A DNA stretch of 56,670 bases from Clostridia bacterium (GTDB lineage Bacteria; Bacillota; Clostridia; Oscillospirales; CAG-382), in the NCBI GenBank assembly GCA_017429165.1, contig JAFRPL010000017.1, positions 1 through 56,670 on the forward strand, read 5' to 3'. Position 1 is the first letter of the stretch. Each line of letters starts with the position of its first letter. Positions 33,239 through 41,357 of the stretch are shown one piece after another. Made by a program: the position numbers and the translations under genes. The notes under the pieces are model-generated. The model worked only from the letters and a program-made list of their open reading frames with translations. It ran no database searches and was not told where the DNA came from.

Positions 33239-34273
33239 ATGAAAATTGCGTTTTATGACGCCAAGCCGTACGAGACGCCCGCGTTCAAGTCGCTGTGCGA
33301 AGAAAAAGGCATTGAAATAAGCTTTTACGATTTTAAGCTGAACGCCGATACGGCGTCGCTTGCCGCCGGGTGCGACGCGGTGTGCGTGTTCGTCAACGAC
33401 GACGTGAACGCCGAAGTCATAGACGTGCTGCATTCGCTGGGGGTAAAAGCCGTGGCGCTGCGCTGCGCCGGCTACAACAACGTGGACGTAAAGCACGCTT
33501 ACGGCAAGCTGCACGTGGTACACGTCCCGGCTTATTCGCCTTACGCGGTGGCGGAACACGCCATGGCGCTGCTGCTCACCTCGATACGCCGTATACACAA
33601 AGCGTATATCCGCACGCGCGATTTTAATTTTTCGCTCGCGGGGCTTGTGGGTTTCGACCTTCACGGCAAGACCGCCGGCGTCATCGGCACGGGCAAAATA
33701 GGCAAGATATTCGCCGGTATCTGCCGCGGGTTCGGAATGCGCGTGATAGCGTATGACAAATTCCCTTCCGCCGAAAGCGGACTCGAATATATGCCGCTTG
33801 ACGATCTGCTGCGGACCGCCGACGTGATTTCGCTCCACTGCCCGCTGACCGACGAGACCGCGCATATGATAGACCGCGCCGCCATAGCCAAAATGAAAAA
33901 AGGCGTGGTCATACTCAACACCTCGCGCGGGAAGCTTATAGACACCGAAGCGCTGATAGACGGCATAAAAGAGCGCAAGGTGGGCGCCGCCTGCCTTGAC
34001 GTTTACGAAGAAGAGGCGGACATTTTCTTCAACGACAATTCCGGCCATATCATGGACGACGACACGCTGGCGCGGCTGATATCGATGCCCAACGTGATAG
34101 TCACGTCGCATCAGGCGTTTCTTACGGAAGAAGCGCTCGCCAACATCGCCGCGACCACCGTGCAGAACGTGATCGACCTGTTTTCCGAAAGCGGCGTGTG
34201 CGAAAACGAGCTGTGCTACCGCTGCGGCAATATAGAGCAATGCCGCAGCTGCAGGAACAAAAAGTGTTTTTGA
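33239..34273 (+). CDS. D-lactate dehydrogenase-type 2-hydroxyacid dehydrogenase with a cysteine-rich tail
   Basis: A 344-residue member of the D-isomer-specific 2-hydroxyacid dehydrogenase family, which reduces pyruvate (or another 2-oxoacid) to the D-hydroxyacid with NADH during fermentation. RCAGYNNVD, the NAD loop GVIGTGKIG, the catalytic Arg in NTSRGKLID, Glu in DVYEEE, and the active-site His in TSHQAFLTEEAL match LdhA-like enzymes. The last 24 residues hold six cysteines (C-x4-C-x2-C-x5-C-x2-C-x4-C), not part of the classic fold and resembling a small zinc or iron binding finger. AAGGAGG precedes the chosen start. Close relatives of D-lactate dehydrogenase with other substrates exist. 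Confidence 0.9.
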   Translation: MKIAFYDAKPYETPAFKSLCEEKGIEISFYDFKLNADTASLAAGCDAVCVFVNDDVNAEVIDVLHSLGVKAVALRCAGYNNVDVKHAYGKLHVVHVPAYSPYAVAEHAMALLLTSIRRIHKAYIRTRDFNFSLAGLVGFDLHGKTAGVIGTGKIGKIFAGICRGFGMRVIAYDKFPSAESGLEYMPLDDLLRTADVISLHCPLTDETAHMIDRAAIAKMKKGVVILNTSRGKLIDTEALIDGIKERKVGAACLDVYEEEADIFFNDNSGHIMDDDTLARLISMPNVIVTSHQAFLTEEALANIAATTVQNVIDLFSESGVCENELCYRCGNIEQCRSCRNKKCF

Positions 34274-34281
34274 TATACGGC

Positions 34282-34821
34282 TCAGAAGCTTGAACGCTGA
34301 ATAATGAGCTCTGCGAGCTTATCCGGCGATTCGCGGCGGTCTTTATTGAGCCATACGCATATAGTACGGTACGAACCGTAAATTATAAAGTTATACAAAT
34401 ATTCAGACTCGGTCTCGCCGAGTCTTTTGTTTTCGCATTTTCTGAAAACCACGTCCTTGAGCGGGGCGAGCGAAAACAGTTTCTGCGGGAATGCCGGATC
34501 AATATTGTTATTTATGATAAGGCGCGTGAATTCAAGATCGTTTTCGAGATATCTGCATACGTCGCGGATTATGTGATCCGGTCGGGATTCGTGGGCTTCT
34601 ATGGTATTTTTGATAAAGCCGAGCAGGTCGTTTTCCATATCCGCAAGCAGATCGAACTGACTGCCGTAATGCTTGTAAAACGTAGTCCGGTTCACGTCGG
34701 CGCCGGCGCACAGTTCCCTGATGGAAATGTGATAAATATCCTTTTGCTTCAGCAGTTCTGTCAGCGATTCTTTAAGCAGGCGTTTTGTCATCGCTATACG
34801 GCGATCGGTCCTTTTTTCCAT
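34282..34821 (-). CDS. TetR-family transcriptional regulator
   Basis: The 179-residue protein has an N-terminal TetR helix-turn-helix (about 33-60, ISIRELCAGADVNRTTFYKHYGS) and a helical ligand domain. Members repress neighbouring genes until a ligand binds. The gene is divergent from an MMPL-family exporter, 150 bases apart, and a TGTCG-N10-CGACA inverted repeat covers the exporter -35 box. A drug- or lipid-export repressor is therefore the best call. Its stop lies eight bases from the end of the convergent D-lactate dehydrogenase gene. Ligand unknown. Confidence 0.9.
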   Translation of the reverse strand: MEKRTDRRIAMTKRLLKESLTELLKQKDIYHISIRELCAGADVNRTTFYKHYGSQFDLLADMENDLLGFIKNTIEAHESRPDHIIRDVCRYLENDLEFTRLIINNNIDPAFPQKLFSLAPLKDVVFRKCENKRLGETESEYLYNFIIYGSYRTICVWLNKDRRESPDKLAELIIQRSSF

Positions 34822-34898
34822 AACATTTTTCCTCTTTTCTTGTATTTATTCGCACACAATCGAACGTAATGTCGATTAACACACATTTAATAAAAAGC

Positions 34899-34918
34899 TG
34901 TCGGTTGCATAAACGACA
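34899..34918. promoter_or_regulatory. Inverted repeat over the MMPL promoter, probable TetR operator
   Basis: TGTCG (34899-34903), ten bases, CGACA (34914-34918), overlapping the -35 hexamer TTGCAT of the MMPL gene. A second TGTCG half lies at 34870-34874. Size and position are typical for TetR operators. Confidence 0.6.
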
Positions 34919-34933
34919 CATGTATATTATAAT
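34905..34933 (+). promoter_or_regulatory. MMPL exporter promoter
   Basis: TTGCAT (34905-34910), 17 bases, TATAAT (34928-34933), about 40 bases before the start. Confidence 0.75.
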
Positions 34934-34971
34934 GAGATCACAGCAAAAAGTCAACACAGGAGGCAGAAAAT

Positions 34972-37107
34972 ATGGAAAAAATCGCACGCACGCTCGTCAG
35001 ATCCCGTTGGGTGGCGTTCGCCGCGACTATCGCGGCCGCGCTGGTATGCACTTTTTTCGCCTTTTCGCTGAAAGCCGAGACTGATCTTGCCAAATATCTG
35101 CCGGAAGATTCCGAAGTCAGGCGCGGGCTGACGGTAAACGAAAACGAATTCCCTAAAGATATTCAGTCGTCCGCTTTCCGCGTAGCGTTCGAAGATAAGG
35201 GGCCGGGGCTGGCACAAGAGCTTTATTCGGAGCTTGCCGCCATACCCTATGTGGATTCGGTGGAATACGATCCGCAAAGCGACCGTTTCAACAGGAACGG
35301 AAAACTGCTTTTTATACTGAAGAGCAGATACGGATACGACAGCGGCGAGGCGAAGAGTATAGAGGCAGAGGTGAACGCAAGATTCACAGACCGTGATCCC
35401 GTATTTCAAAGCGACGGCGCCCGTGCGACCGATCTCCCGCCGTGGCTCATACCGTCGGCGGTGGCGATGGCGGCAGTGATACTCATAATAATGAGCAAAT
35501 CGTGGCTCGATCCGGTGTTGATACTTGTTTCCACCGGACTTGCCATTCTTATAAACGCCGGGACGAACGCACTGCTGCCGTCCACTTCGCAGATGACGGT
35601 TTCGGTGGCGCCGGTGATACAGCTCGTGCTTTCCATGGATTATTCCATTATGTTCATAGACCGTTACCGGAGCGAACGCAAGCGCAGCGAAATATCCGAA
35701 GCCATGCGAAAAACAATCACGGGAGCGGCGGGGCAGATAATATCCAGCTCGCTGACAACGGTGTTCGGGCTTTTGGCGCTGACGCTGTTTTCGTTCAAGC
35801 TCGGTCCCGAGCTGGGGATAGCTTTGGCAAAGGGCGTGTTTATAAGTATGGTATGTGTTTTCACGGTACTGCCGACGCTCACCGCGGCGTTTGACAACAC
35901 GCTTAAAAAGGCCGCAAAGGCCGCTCCGAGCATACGTACGCAAGCGCTCGCATCGTTCAGCTACAAGGCGAGAAAAGCGATGCCGTTTGTTTTTGCGGTA
36001 TTTTTGATCGCGTCTTTCACGCTGCAGCTCGGCACCGGAGTTGAATACACCGACAAAGCGCCCGATAAGCTTGAAAACGTTTTTCCCAAAAGCAACGACA
36101 CAGTGATCATATATGAAAACCGCGATTCCGCAAAAGCCGCCGAAATGATACGCGAGCTTTCCGCAAATCCCTGCGTGACACAGATAAACGCATACGAATC
36201 TTTTTTAGGCGTAAAAAAAAGCGCGGAAGAGATGCGTGAAATGTTCGCAGGTATGTTCGGCGTGCAATTGCCCGAAACGCTTGCGGCAGGTATTTACGCC
36301 TTAAAGCAGACCGACACTATGACCGCGGACGAATTCGCGACCGCGCTTGCCGATGCGACGGAAAACGGCGAAGCCGCTTCCCCCGGGATGCGCGAACAGG
36401 CAAAAAAGTTGAAGACTCAGATAGGATCCGCGGTACGTATGCTGAAAGGGAACGAGCATTCGCGTATAATCATATCCGCGCAGCTGCCCGCCGAATCCGA
36501 CGCTACTTCGGCATTCATACAGGAACTCCGTTCGCTTTGTGAAAAGTATTTCGAAGGCGAATATATGCTGACGGGCGAATCCGCAATGGCCGAAGAAATG
36601 TCTGAAACGTTTGGTTCGGAATACCTGAAAATATCGCTTTTGACCGCCGCGGCGGTGTTCCTGGTGATATTCCTGACGTTCAGAGGGATCGCTTTACCGA
36701 TCCTGCTCACGATAACGGTGGAAAGCGCCGTGTTCTTTACCGCGGCGGTAATAGGGCTGACCGGCGGATCGATGTATTTTATGGCGCTTTTGATAGTGCA
36801 AAGCATACTTATGGGCGCTACGATAGATTACGGGATAATATTCTGCACCCATTACCGCGAACAACGCCGGACGGAGGATATACGCGGCGCTCTGAAAACG
36901 GCGTATTCGCGATCGGCGCACACGGTACTGACTTCGGGAAGCGTTTTGGTGGTCGTCCTTGCGGTGCTCGGGTCGTTTTCTCAGGCCATGACCGCGCAGG
37001 TCTGCCGAACGCTTTCGCTGGGGGCGCTTGCCTCTATATTGCTCATACTCTTAGTGCTTCCGTCTTTGACCGCGGCAGCGGACAGATCAGTCGCCGGGAG
37101 GCGCTGA
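34972..37107 (+). CDS. MMPL/RND-family membrane exporter
   Basis: A 711-residue polytopic protein made of two similar halves, each with one membrane helix, a large outer loop and a five-helix bundle (12 helices in total). The MMPL-type Asp-Tyr pair in the proton path appears as SMDYSIMFIDRYR in the first half and TIDYGIIFCTHYRE in the second. Such transporters export lipids, polyketide-type compounds or drugs with proton influx. The adjacent divergent TetR gene and operator suggest induction by a toxic ligand. AGGAGG precedes the start; a long bidirectional terminator follows. Confidence 0.92.
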   Translation: MEKIARTLVRSRWVAFAATIAAALVCTFFAFSLKAETDLAKYLPEDSEVRRGLTVNENEFPKDIQSSAFRVAFEDKGPGLAQELYSELAAIPYVDSVEYDPQSDRFNRNGKLLFILKSRYGYDSGEAKSIEAEVNARFTDRDPVFQSDGARATDLPPWLIPSAVAMAAVILIIMSKSWLDPVLILVSTGLAILINAGTNALLPSTSQMTVSVAPVIQLVLSMDYSIMFIDRYRSERKRSEISEAMRKTITGAAGQIISSSLTTVFGLLALTLFSFKLGPELGIALAKGVFISMVCVFTVLPTLTAAFDNTLKKAAKAAPSIRTQALASFSYKARKAMPFVFAVFLIASFTLQLGTGVEYTDKAPDKLENVFPKSNDTVIIYENRDSAKAAEMIRELSANPCVTQINAYESFLGVKKSAEEMREMFAGMFGVQLPETLAAGIYALKQTDTMTADEFATALADATENGEAASPGMREQAKKLKTQIGSAVRMLKGNEHSRIIISAQLPAESDATSAFIQELRSLCEKYFEGEYMLTGESAMAEEMSETFGSEYLKISLLTAAAVFLVIFLTFRGIALPILLTITVESAVFFTAAVIGLTGGSMYFMALLIVQSILMGATIDYGIIFCTHYREQRRTEDIRGALKTAYSRSAHTVLTSGSVLVVVLAVLGSFSQAMTAQVCRTLSLGALASILLILLVLPSLTAAADRSVAGRR

Positions 37108-37114
37108 CAGACGG

Positions 37115-37155
37115 AAAGACCGTGCCGCGCTTTACCGCGCGGCACGGTCTTTATT
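37115..37155. terminator. Bidirectional terminator between the exporter and DUF3737 genes
   Basis: A 16-bp stem, AAAGACCGTGCCGCGC with its exact complement, around loop TTTACC and flanked by A and T runs. It serves both convergent genes. Confidence 0.9.
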
Positions 37156-37163
37156 GTGCGTTT

Positions 37164-38018
37164 TCATTTATTGTCAGACGATCGGACGATCCTGCATTCG
37201 CACGGATAAACGCTGTCGTCGGTGAGTATGACTTCACCTATGGTATCGGCGTTGATATACCCGCTTCTGGGATTCTTGACCGAAAGTATATCGCCTTCTA
37301 TATCGGCTTCGACGTCGGAATATTCAAACGAAAGGTCGCAGCCTTCGGTGCGGCAGTTTATGAGTTTGAGCCCCGTGCAGCAGCAGAACGGCTGAGTGCC
37401 GGTGATAAGACAGTTTTCGAACGTTACGTTTTCGGAATACCACGCGAGATATTCGCCCTTGACGGTGCAGTTTCTGACGTAAACGTTCTTTGCGTGCCAG
37501 AACGCGTCCTTGGTGTCGAGCACGCTGTTTTCTATGCGCACGTTCTGCGTGTACTGGAACGAATACTTGCCCTTGAAAGTCACGTCCTTCCAGACGATAT
37601 CCGAAGACATAAGAAAAAGATATTCGCTTTGCAGGGCGCAGTTTTTCATATCCACGCCGCGGCATTTCCAGCCGAATTCGGGCGAAACGATATCGGTATC
37701 TTCGATAATTATATCCGCGCATTCGCGCAGCGCCTTTATTCCGTGCAGCTTGCTTGCACTTATACTTATTCCCCGCGTGTACCACAGCGCGGCGCGGCAC
37801 TTTTCGGTCATTTCCACGTTTTTGATCACCACGTCCGTATCGTGCCAGAGCGGATACCGCAGGTCCATGAAGCAGTCTTCAAGCGTTACCCCGTGCGATT
37901 CCTTGAGCGCCGATTCGCCGTCTTCCTCACCCGCGAACGAGCAGTTTATAAGCTTTACGTCCTTTGCGCCGTAAAGCGCTCTTTCGGCGGGGAAATTCAT
38001 ATCGCGCAATATTTTCAT
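37164..38018 (-). CDS. DUF3737 family right-handed beta-helix protein
   Basis: The 284-residue protein has the recognisable N terminus FPAERALYGAKDVKLINCSFAGEEDGESALKES of the DUF3737 family, although its biochemical role is not established. The chain is built from repeated short strands with conserved cysteines and asparagines (VTLEDCFMD, VVIKNVEM, VYVRNCTVKG, VTFENCLITG), the pattern of a right-handed parallel beta-helix. No signal peptide is visible. It has its own promoter and shares a terminator with the exporter. A carbohydrate-related function is sometimes suggested by the fold, but nothing here proves it. Confidence 0.88.
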   Translation of the reverse strand: MKILRDMNFPAERALYGAKDVKLINCSFAGEEDGESALKESHGVTLEDCFMDLRYPLWHDTDVVIKNVEMTEKCRAALWYTRGISISASKLHGIKALRECADIIIEDTDIVSPEFGWKCRGVDMKNCALQSEYLFLMSSDIVWKDVTFKGKYSFQYTQNVRIENSVLDTKDAFWHAKNVYVRNCTVKGEYLAWYSENVTFENCLITGTQPFCCCTGLKLINCRTEGCDLSFEYSDVEADIEGDILSVKNPRSGYINADTIGEVILTDDSVYPCECRIVRSSDNK

Positions 38019-38053
38019 AAAGAGCGCCTCCGTTAGTTTTTTGCTTTATATAT

Positions 38054-38082
38054 ATTATAGCACGCCGCGCGCAAAATAGCAA
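38054..38082 (-). promoter_or_regulatory. DUF3737 gene promoter
   Basis: Minus strand TTGCTA (38077-38082), 17 bases, TATAAT (38054-38059), about 35 bases upstream of the start. Confidence 0.6.
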
Positions 38083-38134
38083 ATACAATATTCCCGCCCG
38101 CCGGGCGGTTTTTTCGGTTGAAATGCACAAACAG

Positions 38135-38584
38135 CTACAATATCTCTTCAATCACGGCGGCAAGCGCCGAAAAAGCGCGTGAGTCTTCGTCGGTGAACCT
38201 GTCCTTTACGGGGCTGTCTATGTCCAGCACGCCGAACACTTTGCCGTCCTTATGCAGCGGAATGACGAGCTCGGACCGCGAATCGGGATCGCAGGCGATA
38301 TGCCCGGGGAACGAATGCACGTCGTTCACTGACATAACGCGGTCTTCGCGCGCGGCGGCGCCGCACACACCGCGGCTGATCGGGATCTCTATGCAGGCGG
38401 GCTTGCCCTGGAACGGGCCCAGCACCAGCGTTTCGCCTTTCAAAAGGTAAAACCCCGCCCAGTTGATATTTTCGGTTTCGTTGTATATGAGCGCCGCGAC
38501 GTTGGCGAGGTTGGCTATGAGATGCGGCACGCCGCGCACCAGCTCGCGCGCGGCGGTAATGAGATTTTCGTCGTATTTCTGCAT
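38135..38584 (-). CDS. GAF-domain free methionine-(R)-sulfoxide reductase
   Basis: The 149-residue protein is a single GAF domain of the fRMsr (YebR-like) type, which repairs free methionine-R-sulfoxide with thioredoxin. The three functional cysteines are present: Cys64 (KPACIEI), Cys74 (RGVCGAA) and Cys98 (HIACDPDSRSELVIPL), the last being the catalytic one by analogy. NWAGFYLLKG and FGVLDIDSP are family marks. The start at 38584 gives the family's usual length; the frame is open further upstream without a ribosome site. It has its own promoter. An oxidative stress role is unsurprising in an anaerobe. Confidence 0.92.
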   Translation of the reverse strand: MQKYDENLITAARELVRGVPHLIANLANVAALIYNETENINWAGFYLLKGETLVLGPFQGKPACIEIPISRGVCGAAAREDRVMSVNDVHSFPGHIACDPDSRSELVIPLHKDGKVFGVLDIDSPVKDRFTDEDSRAFSALAAVIEEIL

Positions 38585-38617
38585 ATCGGATCCGCCTGTT
38601 TTGATTTTTATGCTATT

Positions 38618-38646
38618 AATATAACACGCCCGGCGGCCGAATGCAA
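38618..38646 (-). promoter_or_regulatory. Promoter of the methionine sulfoxide reductase gene
   Basis: Minus strand TTGCAT (38641-38646), 17 bases, TATATT (38618-38623), about 30 bases before the start. Confidence 0.65.
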
Positions 38647-38708
38647 CAGAAAAAGGCGTTTGAATACGAAAAAACTTGTACTTTTTTGTAAATACGGCGA
38701 AAAAAAGG

Positions 38709-38737
38709 TTGAAATGCGGCCGTTTTTGTTGTATTAT
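38709..38737 (+). promoter_or_regulatory. Promoter of the SHOCT-type membrane protein pair
   Basis: TTGAAA (38709-38714), 17 bases, TATTAT (38732-38737), about 30 bases before the first start. Confidence 0.7.
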
Positions 38738-38768
38738 TATTATAACAATACAAACAGGAGGAATTATT

Positions 38769-39200
38769 ATGTACAGCAACATAGGCAAAAAGATCAAAGT
38801 TTTAGCGATCATTATGTTCATCCTTATTGCAGTCGGATGCGTCGCGGCGGGCATCGTCCTCATCGCCACCGCATGGAGAGTAAGCGACGTGCTTCCGTAC
38901 GCGCTTCCCATCCTTATCGCGGGCCCCGTTTTCGCATGGATCAGCTCGTGGTTCATCTACGGCGTCGGCGAACTCATCTGCAAGGCGACCGAGATCGCGC
39001 GCAACACCGCCGCCGGTTACTGCGTTCCCGCCGCAGCGGAAGCCCCCGCGGCAGGCGAACCTCAGCCCCAGGCTCCCGCCCACAGCGTGGAATTCCAGCA
39101 GCGTCTCGCCAAGCTTCAGGCGCTTTGCAACCAGGGCATTATAACCGACGAAGAATACGACGTTGCGCTTGCTAAACTGCGTGCGGAGGAACAAAAATGA
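38769..39200 (+). CDS. Membrane protein with a SHOCT-like C-terminal domain (first of a pair)
   Basis: A 143-residue protein with two membrane segments (about 10-33 and 42-66), an Ala/Pro-rich linker and a short helical end, LAKLQALCNQGIITDEEYDVALAKL. The end matches the SHOCT pattern (short C-terminal domain) found on many bacterial membrane proteins, thought to mediate assembly. The ATG follows CAGGAGG. Its stop overlaps the next start (ATGA), so the two proteins are translated together. Both carry a related C-terminal domain, suggesting they interact. No function is known. Confidence 0.8.
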   Translation: MYSNIGKKIKVLAIIMFILIAVGCVAAGIVLIATAWRVSDVLPYALPILIAGPVFAWISSWFIYGVGELICKATEIARNTAAGYCVPAAAEAPAAGEPQPQAPAHSVEFQQRLAKLQALCNQGIITDEEYDVALAKLRAEEQK

Positions 39201-39985
39201 ACGGCGGCAATTATTCGGTAAAGTCCAAGGGCGCGATATACACGCTTTCGTTCTTCGCCATACTCTGCGCCGTGGCGATGTTCGTGTGCTCGTGCCTCAT
39301 CAACGGTTACGATGAAGTCGTTTTCAGACTCAGCGCTTACGCGCTCGCCACCGCGATCCTTGTGGTGCTTGCGGCGGTATTCTTTATCATATCGCTGAGC
39401 GGACGCAAAAGCTCCGCCGTGCTCGCCACCATTTCGTTTATACTCACCGCGCTTTCATTTTTACCTAACTTTATAGCTTACATTGTGAACGGAATGGATC
39501 TTTCGATAACGTTTTATCTGGTGATGTTCATTTCGCTCATATTCCTTGCGATACTGTTCGGCCTTGCGGTCATCAGCTCGCTGAGCGGATTCAGGATAAA
39601 GACGTTCGCGATCATTGCCGGCGCGTTTGGGATCATCTTTGCGCTCGGTATGCCTGTATACGAAGTCATCGCCACGAGGCTGTTCGAACTCGGCTGGGAC
39701 TTTTTCAAGCATTTTATATTCCCGCTGGCGGCTGATTTCCTGTTCTTCATCACGTATCTGTTCATCGGATGCGCGGTGCTCACACACGCCATAAAGAACC
39801 GCGTTCCCCCGGCAAACGGCGGCGCGAGATACTACGCTCCCGTTCAGGCGGCGGACTACGTCCCTTCCAACGACCCCGATTCGCCCGAAGCTAAACTCGC
39901 CGCGCTTTCCGCAAAGCTCGAATTCGGGATCATTACCAAAGAAGAATACGACGCTCAGCGCGCGGAAATAATCAACAACATCTAA
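39197..39985 (+). CDS. Multi-pass membrane protein with a SHOCT-like C-terminal domain (second of a pair)
   Basis: A 262-residue protein with about six membrane segments (for example AIYTLSFFAILCAVAMFVCSC and FLFFITYLFIGCAVLTHAI) and the cytoplasmic C-terminal motif KLAALSAKLEFGIITKEEYDAQRAEI, which parallels the ending of the gene before it. The start overlaps that gene's stop by four bases. A strong terminator follows. I recognise no transport or enzyme motif. A complex with the smaller partner is inferred from coupling and shared tail. Codon use matches the surrounding genes. Confidence 0.78.
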   Translation: MNGGNYSVKSKGAIYTLSFFAILCAVAMFVCSCLINGYDEVVFRLSAYALATAILVVLAAVFFIISLSGRKSSAVLATISFILTALSFLPNFIAYIVNGMDLSITFYLVMFISLIFLAILFGLAVISSLSGFRIKTFAIIAGAFGIIFALGMPVYEVIATRLFELGWDFFKHFIFPLAADFLFFITYLFIGCAVLTHAIKNRVPPANGGARYYAPVQAADYVPSNDPDSPEAKLAALSAKLEFGIITKEEYDAQRAEIINNI

Positions 39986-39999
39986 GCGAAAAACAGAAT

Positions 40000-40031
40000 A
40001 AAACGCTCTGCAAAAAGCAGAGCGTTTTTTC
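40000..40031. terminator. Bidirectional terminator between the SHOCT pair and lysA
   Basis: A 12-bp stem AAAACGCTCTGC/GCAGAGCGTTTT with an A5 loop and T6 flank; it also lies just after the lysA stop on the minus strand. Confidence 0.9.
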
Positions 40032-40039
40032 ATCGCAAT

Positions 40040-41344
40040 TTATTCGTCGCACTTTACAAGGTCTTCGTACGTCTCGCGGCGGACCGCGACGCGCGTCCTG
40101 CCGCCGCTTAAAAGCACCACGGGCGGGCGCGGTATGCGGTTGTAGTTGGAAGCCATTGAATAATTGTACGCGCCGGTGGTCAGCACAGCGACTGTATCGC
40201 CGCGCGCGGGGCGCGGGATGCGGACGTTTTCCTGCAGTATGTCGCCGCTTTCGCAGCAGCGCCCGCAGAGCGTGCAGGCGAGATCGGGCTCGCGGTCAGC
40301 TTTTGAAGCGTTCATAACGGTGTACGCCGCCTGATAGAGCGTGTAGCGCGGATTGTCGGTCATTCCGCCGTCGACCGAAACGTAATTCTTTACGCCCTTT
40401 ATCTCTTTGATCGAGCCGACGGTGTAAAGCGTTATACCCGAATCGGCGACTATGCTGCGCCCGGGCTCGAGCATCACGGCGGGCGGGCGGATCCCCTTTG
40501 CGGCGCAGTCGGCAAACAGCGCGGAAGAGATCTTCTTTACGCTTTCGGTCACCGAAATGAACGGGTCTTCCTTTACGTATCTGACGCCTATGCCGCCGCC
40601 CAGGTTGAGTATGCCCGCTTCGTAGCCCAGGACCTGTTTTACGCGGGCGATGAACGAAGTCATAATATCCACGGCGTCGATGAACGGCGTTATATCGAAA
40701 AGCTGCGAACCGATATGGCAATGGAAACCGCAAAGCTCCACGTTTGCAAGCGAAAGCGCCAGACGCGTGACGTTTTCGGCGTCGCCGGTGGCGATCCCCG
40801 AGCCGAATTTGGAATCCACGCCGCCGGTGCTTATTTTTTTGTGCGTGTGCGGATCTATACCCGGCGCGACGCGAAGGAGTATCTTTTGTTTTACGCCCGC
40901 TTTTGCCGCCGCCGAATCGATAGCGTAAAGCTCTTCGGCGTTATCCGCCGCAAAAAAGCCTATGCCGCATTTTACGGCGTACGCGATATCGGGATCGGTC
41001 TTGTTGTTGCCGTGGAACACCGCGTTCGAAAGGTCGAACCCGGCGGCGTGCGCGGTGTAGAGTTCGCCCGGCGAAACTATGTCGGTGCCCATGCCCTCGG
41101 AACCGACGATACGGTATATTTCTTTAAAGCTGAGCGCTTTGGAAGCGAACATCGGGCGCGAGAACGCGGGCAGGTATTCGCGCATGGCACGCACGTATTC
41201 GCGGCAGTGCGCGCGTATGCGGTCTTCGTCCATAACGAACGCGGGCGTGCCGAATTCGCGCGCGAGTTCGACGGTGTCGGCGCCGGCAAAATACAGATGC
41301 CCGTTTTCGCCGACCGTTAAATTATCGTACAGCAGTTCACGCAT
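40040..41344 (-). CDS. lysA: Diaminopimelate decarboxylase
   Basis: A PLP enzyme that decarboxylates meso-diaminopimelate to L-lysine, the last step of the pathway. The 434-residue chain has the PLP lysine Lys69 in MFASKALS, the glycine loop LNLGGGIGVRY, EPGRSIV, and the cross-subunit active-site motif CGRCCESGD followed by a TGAYNYSMASNYN ending. It is the last gene of the dapA-dapB-dapF-dapL-lysA operon under the lysine riboswitch, 13 bases after dapL. Its presence means the cell converts part of its DAP to lysine, consistent with an L-Lys-using MurE. Confidence 0.96.
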   Translation of the reverse strand: MRELLYDNLTVGENGHLYFAGADTVELAREFGTPAFVMDEDRIRAHCREYVRAMREYLPAFSRPMFASKALSFKEIYRIVGSEGMGTDIVSPGELYTAHAAGFDLSNAVFHGNNKTDPDIAYAVKCGIGFFAADNAEELYAIDSAAAKAGVKQKILLRVAPGIDPHTHKKISTGGVDSKFGSGIATGDAENVTRLALSLANVELCGFHCHIGSQLFDITPFIDAVDIMTSFIARVKQVLGYEAGILNLGGGIGVRYVKEDPFISVTESVKKISSALFADCAAKGIRPPAVMLEPGRSIVADSGITLYTVGSIKEIKGVKNYVSVDGGMTDNPRYTLYQAAYTVMNASKADREPDLACTLCGRCCESGDILQENVRIPRPARGDTVAVLTTGAYNYSMASNYNRIPRPPVVLLSGGRTRVAVRRETYEDLVKCDE

Positions 41345-41357
41345 ATATGTCTTCCTT

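Noticed and set aside
38584..38956. N-terminal extension of the methionine sulfoxide reductase
   Set aside because: It runs across two promoters and has no ribosome site; the shorter form has the exact family length.
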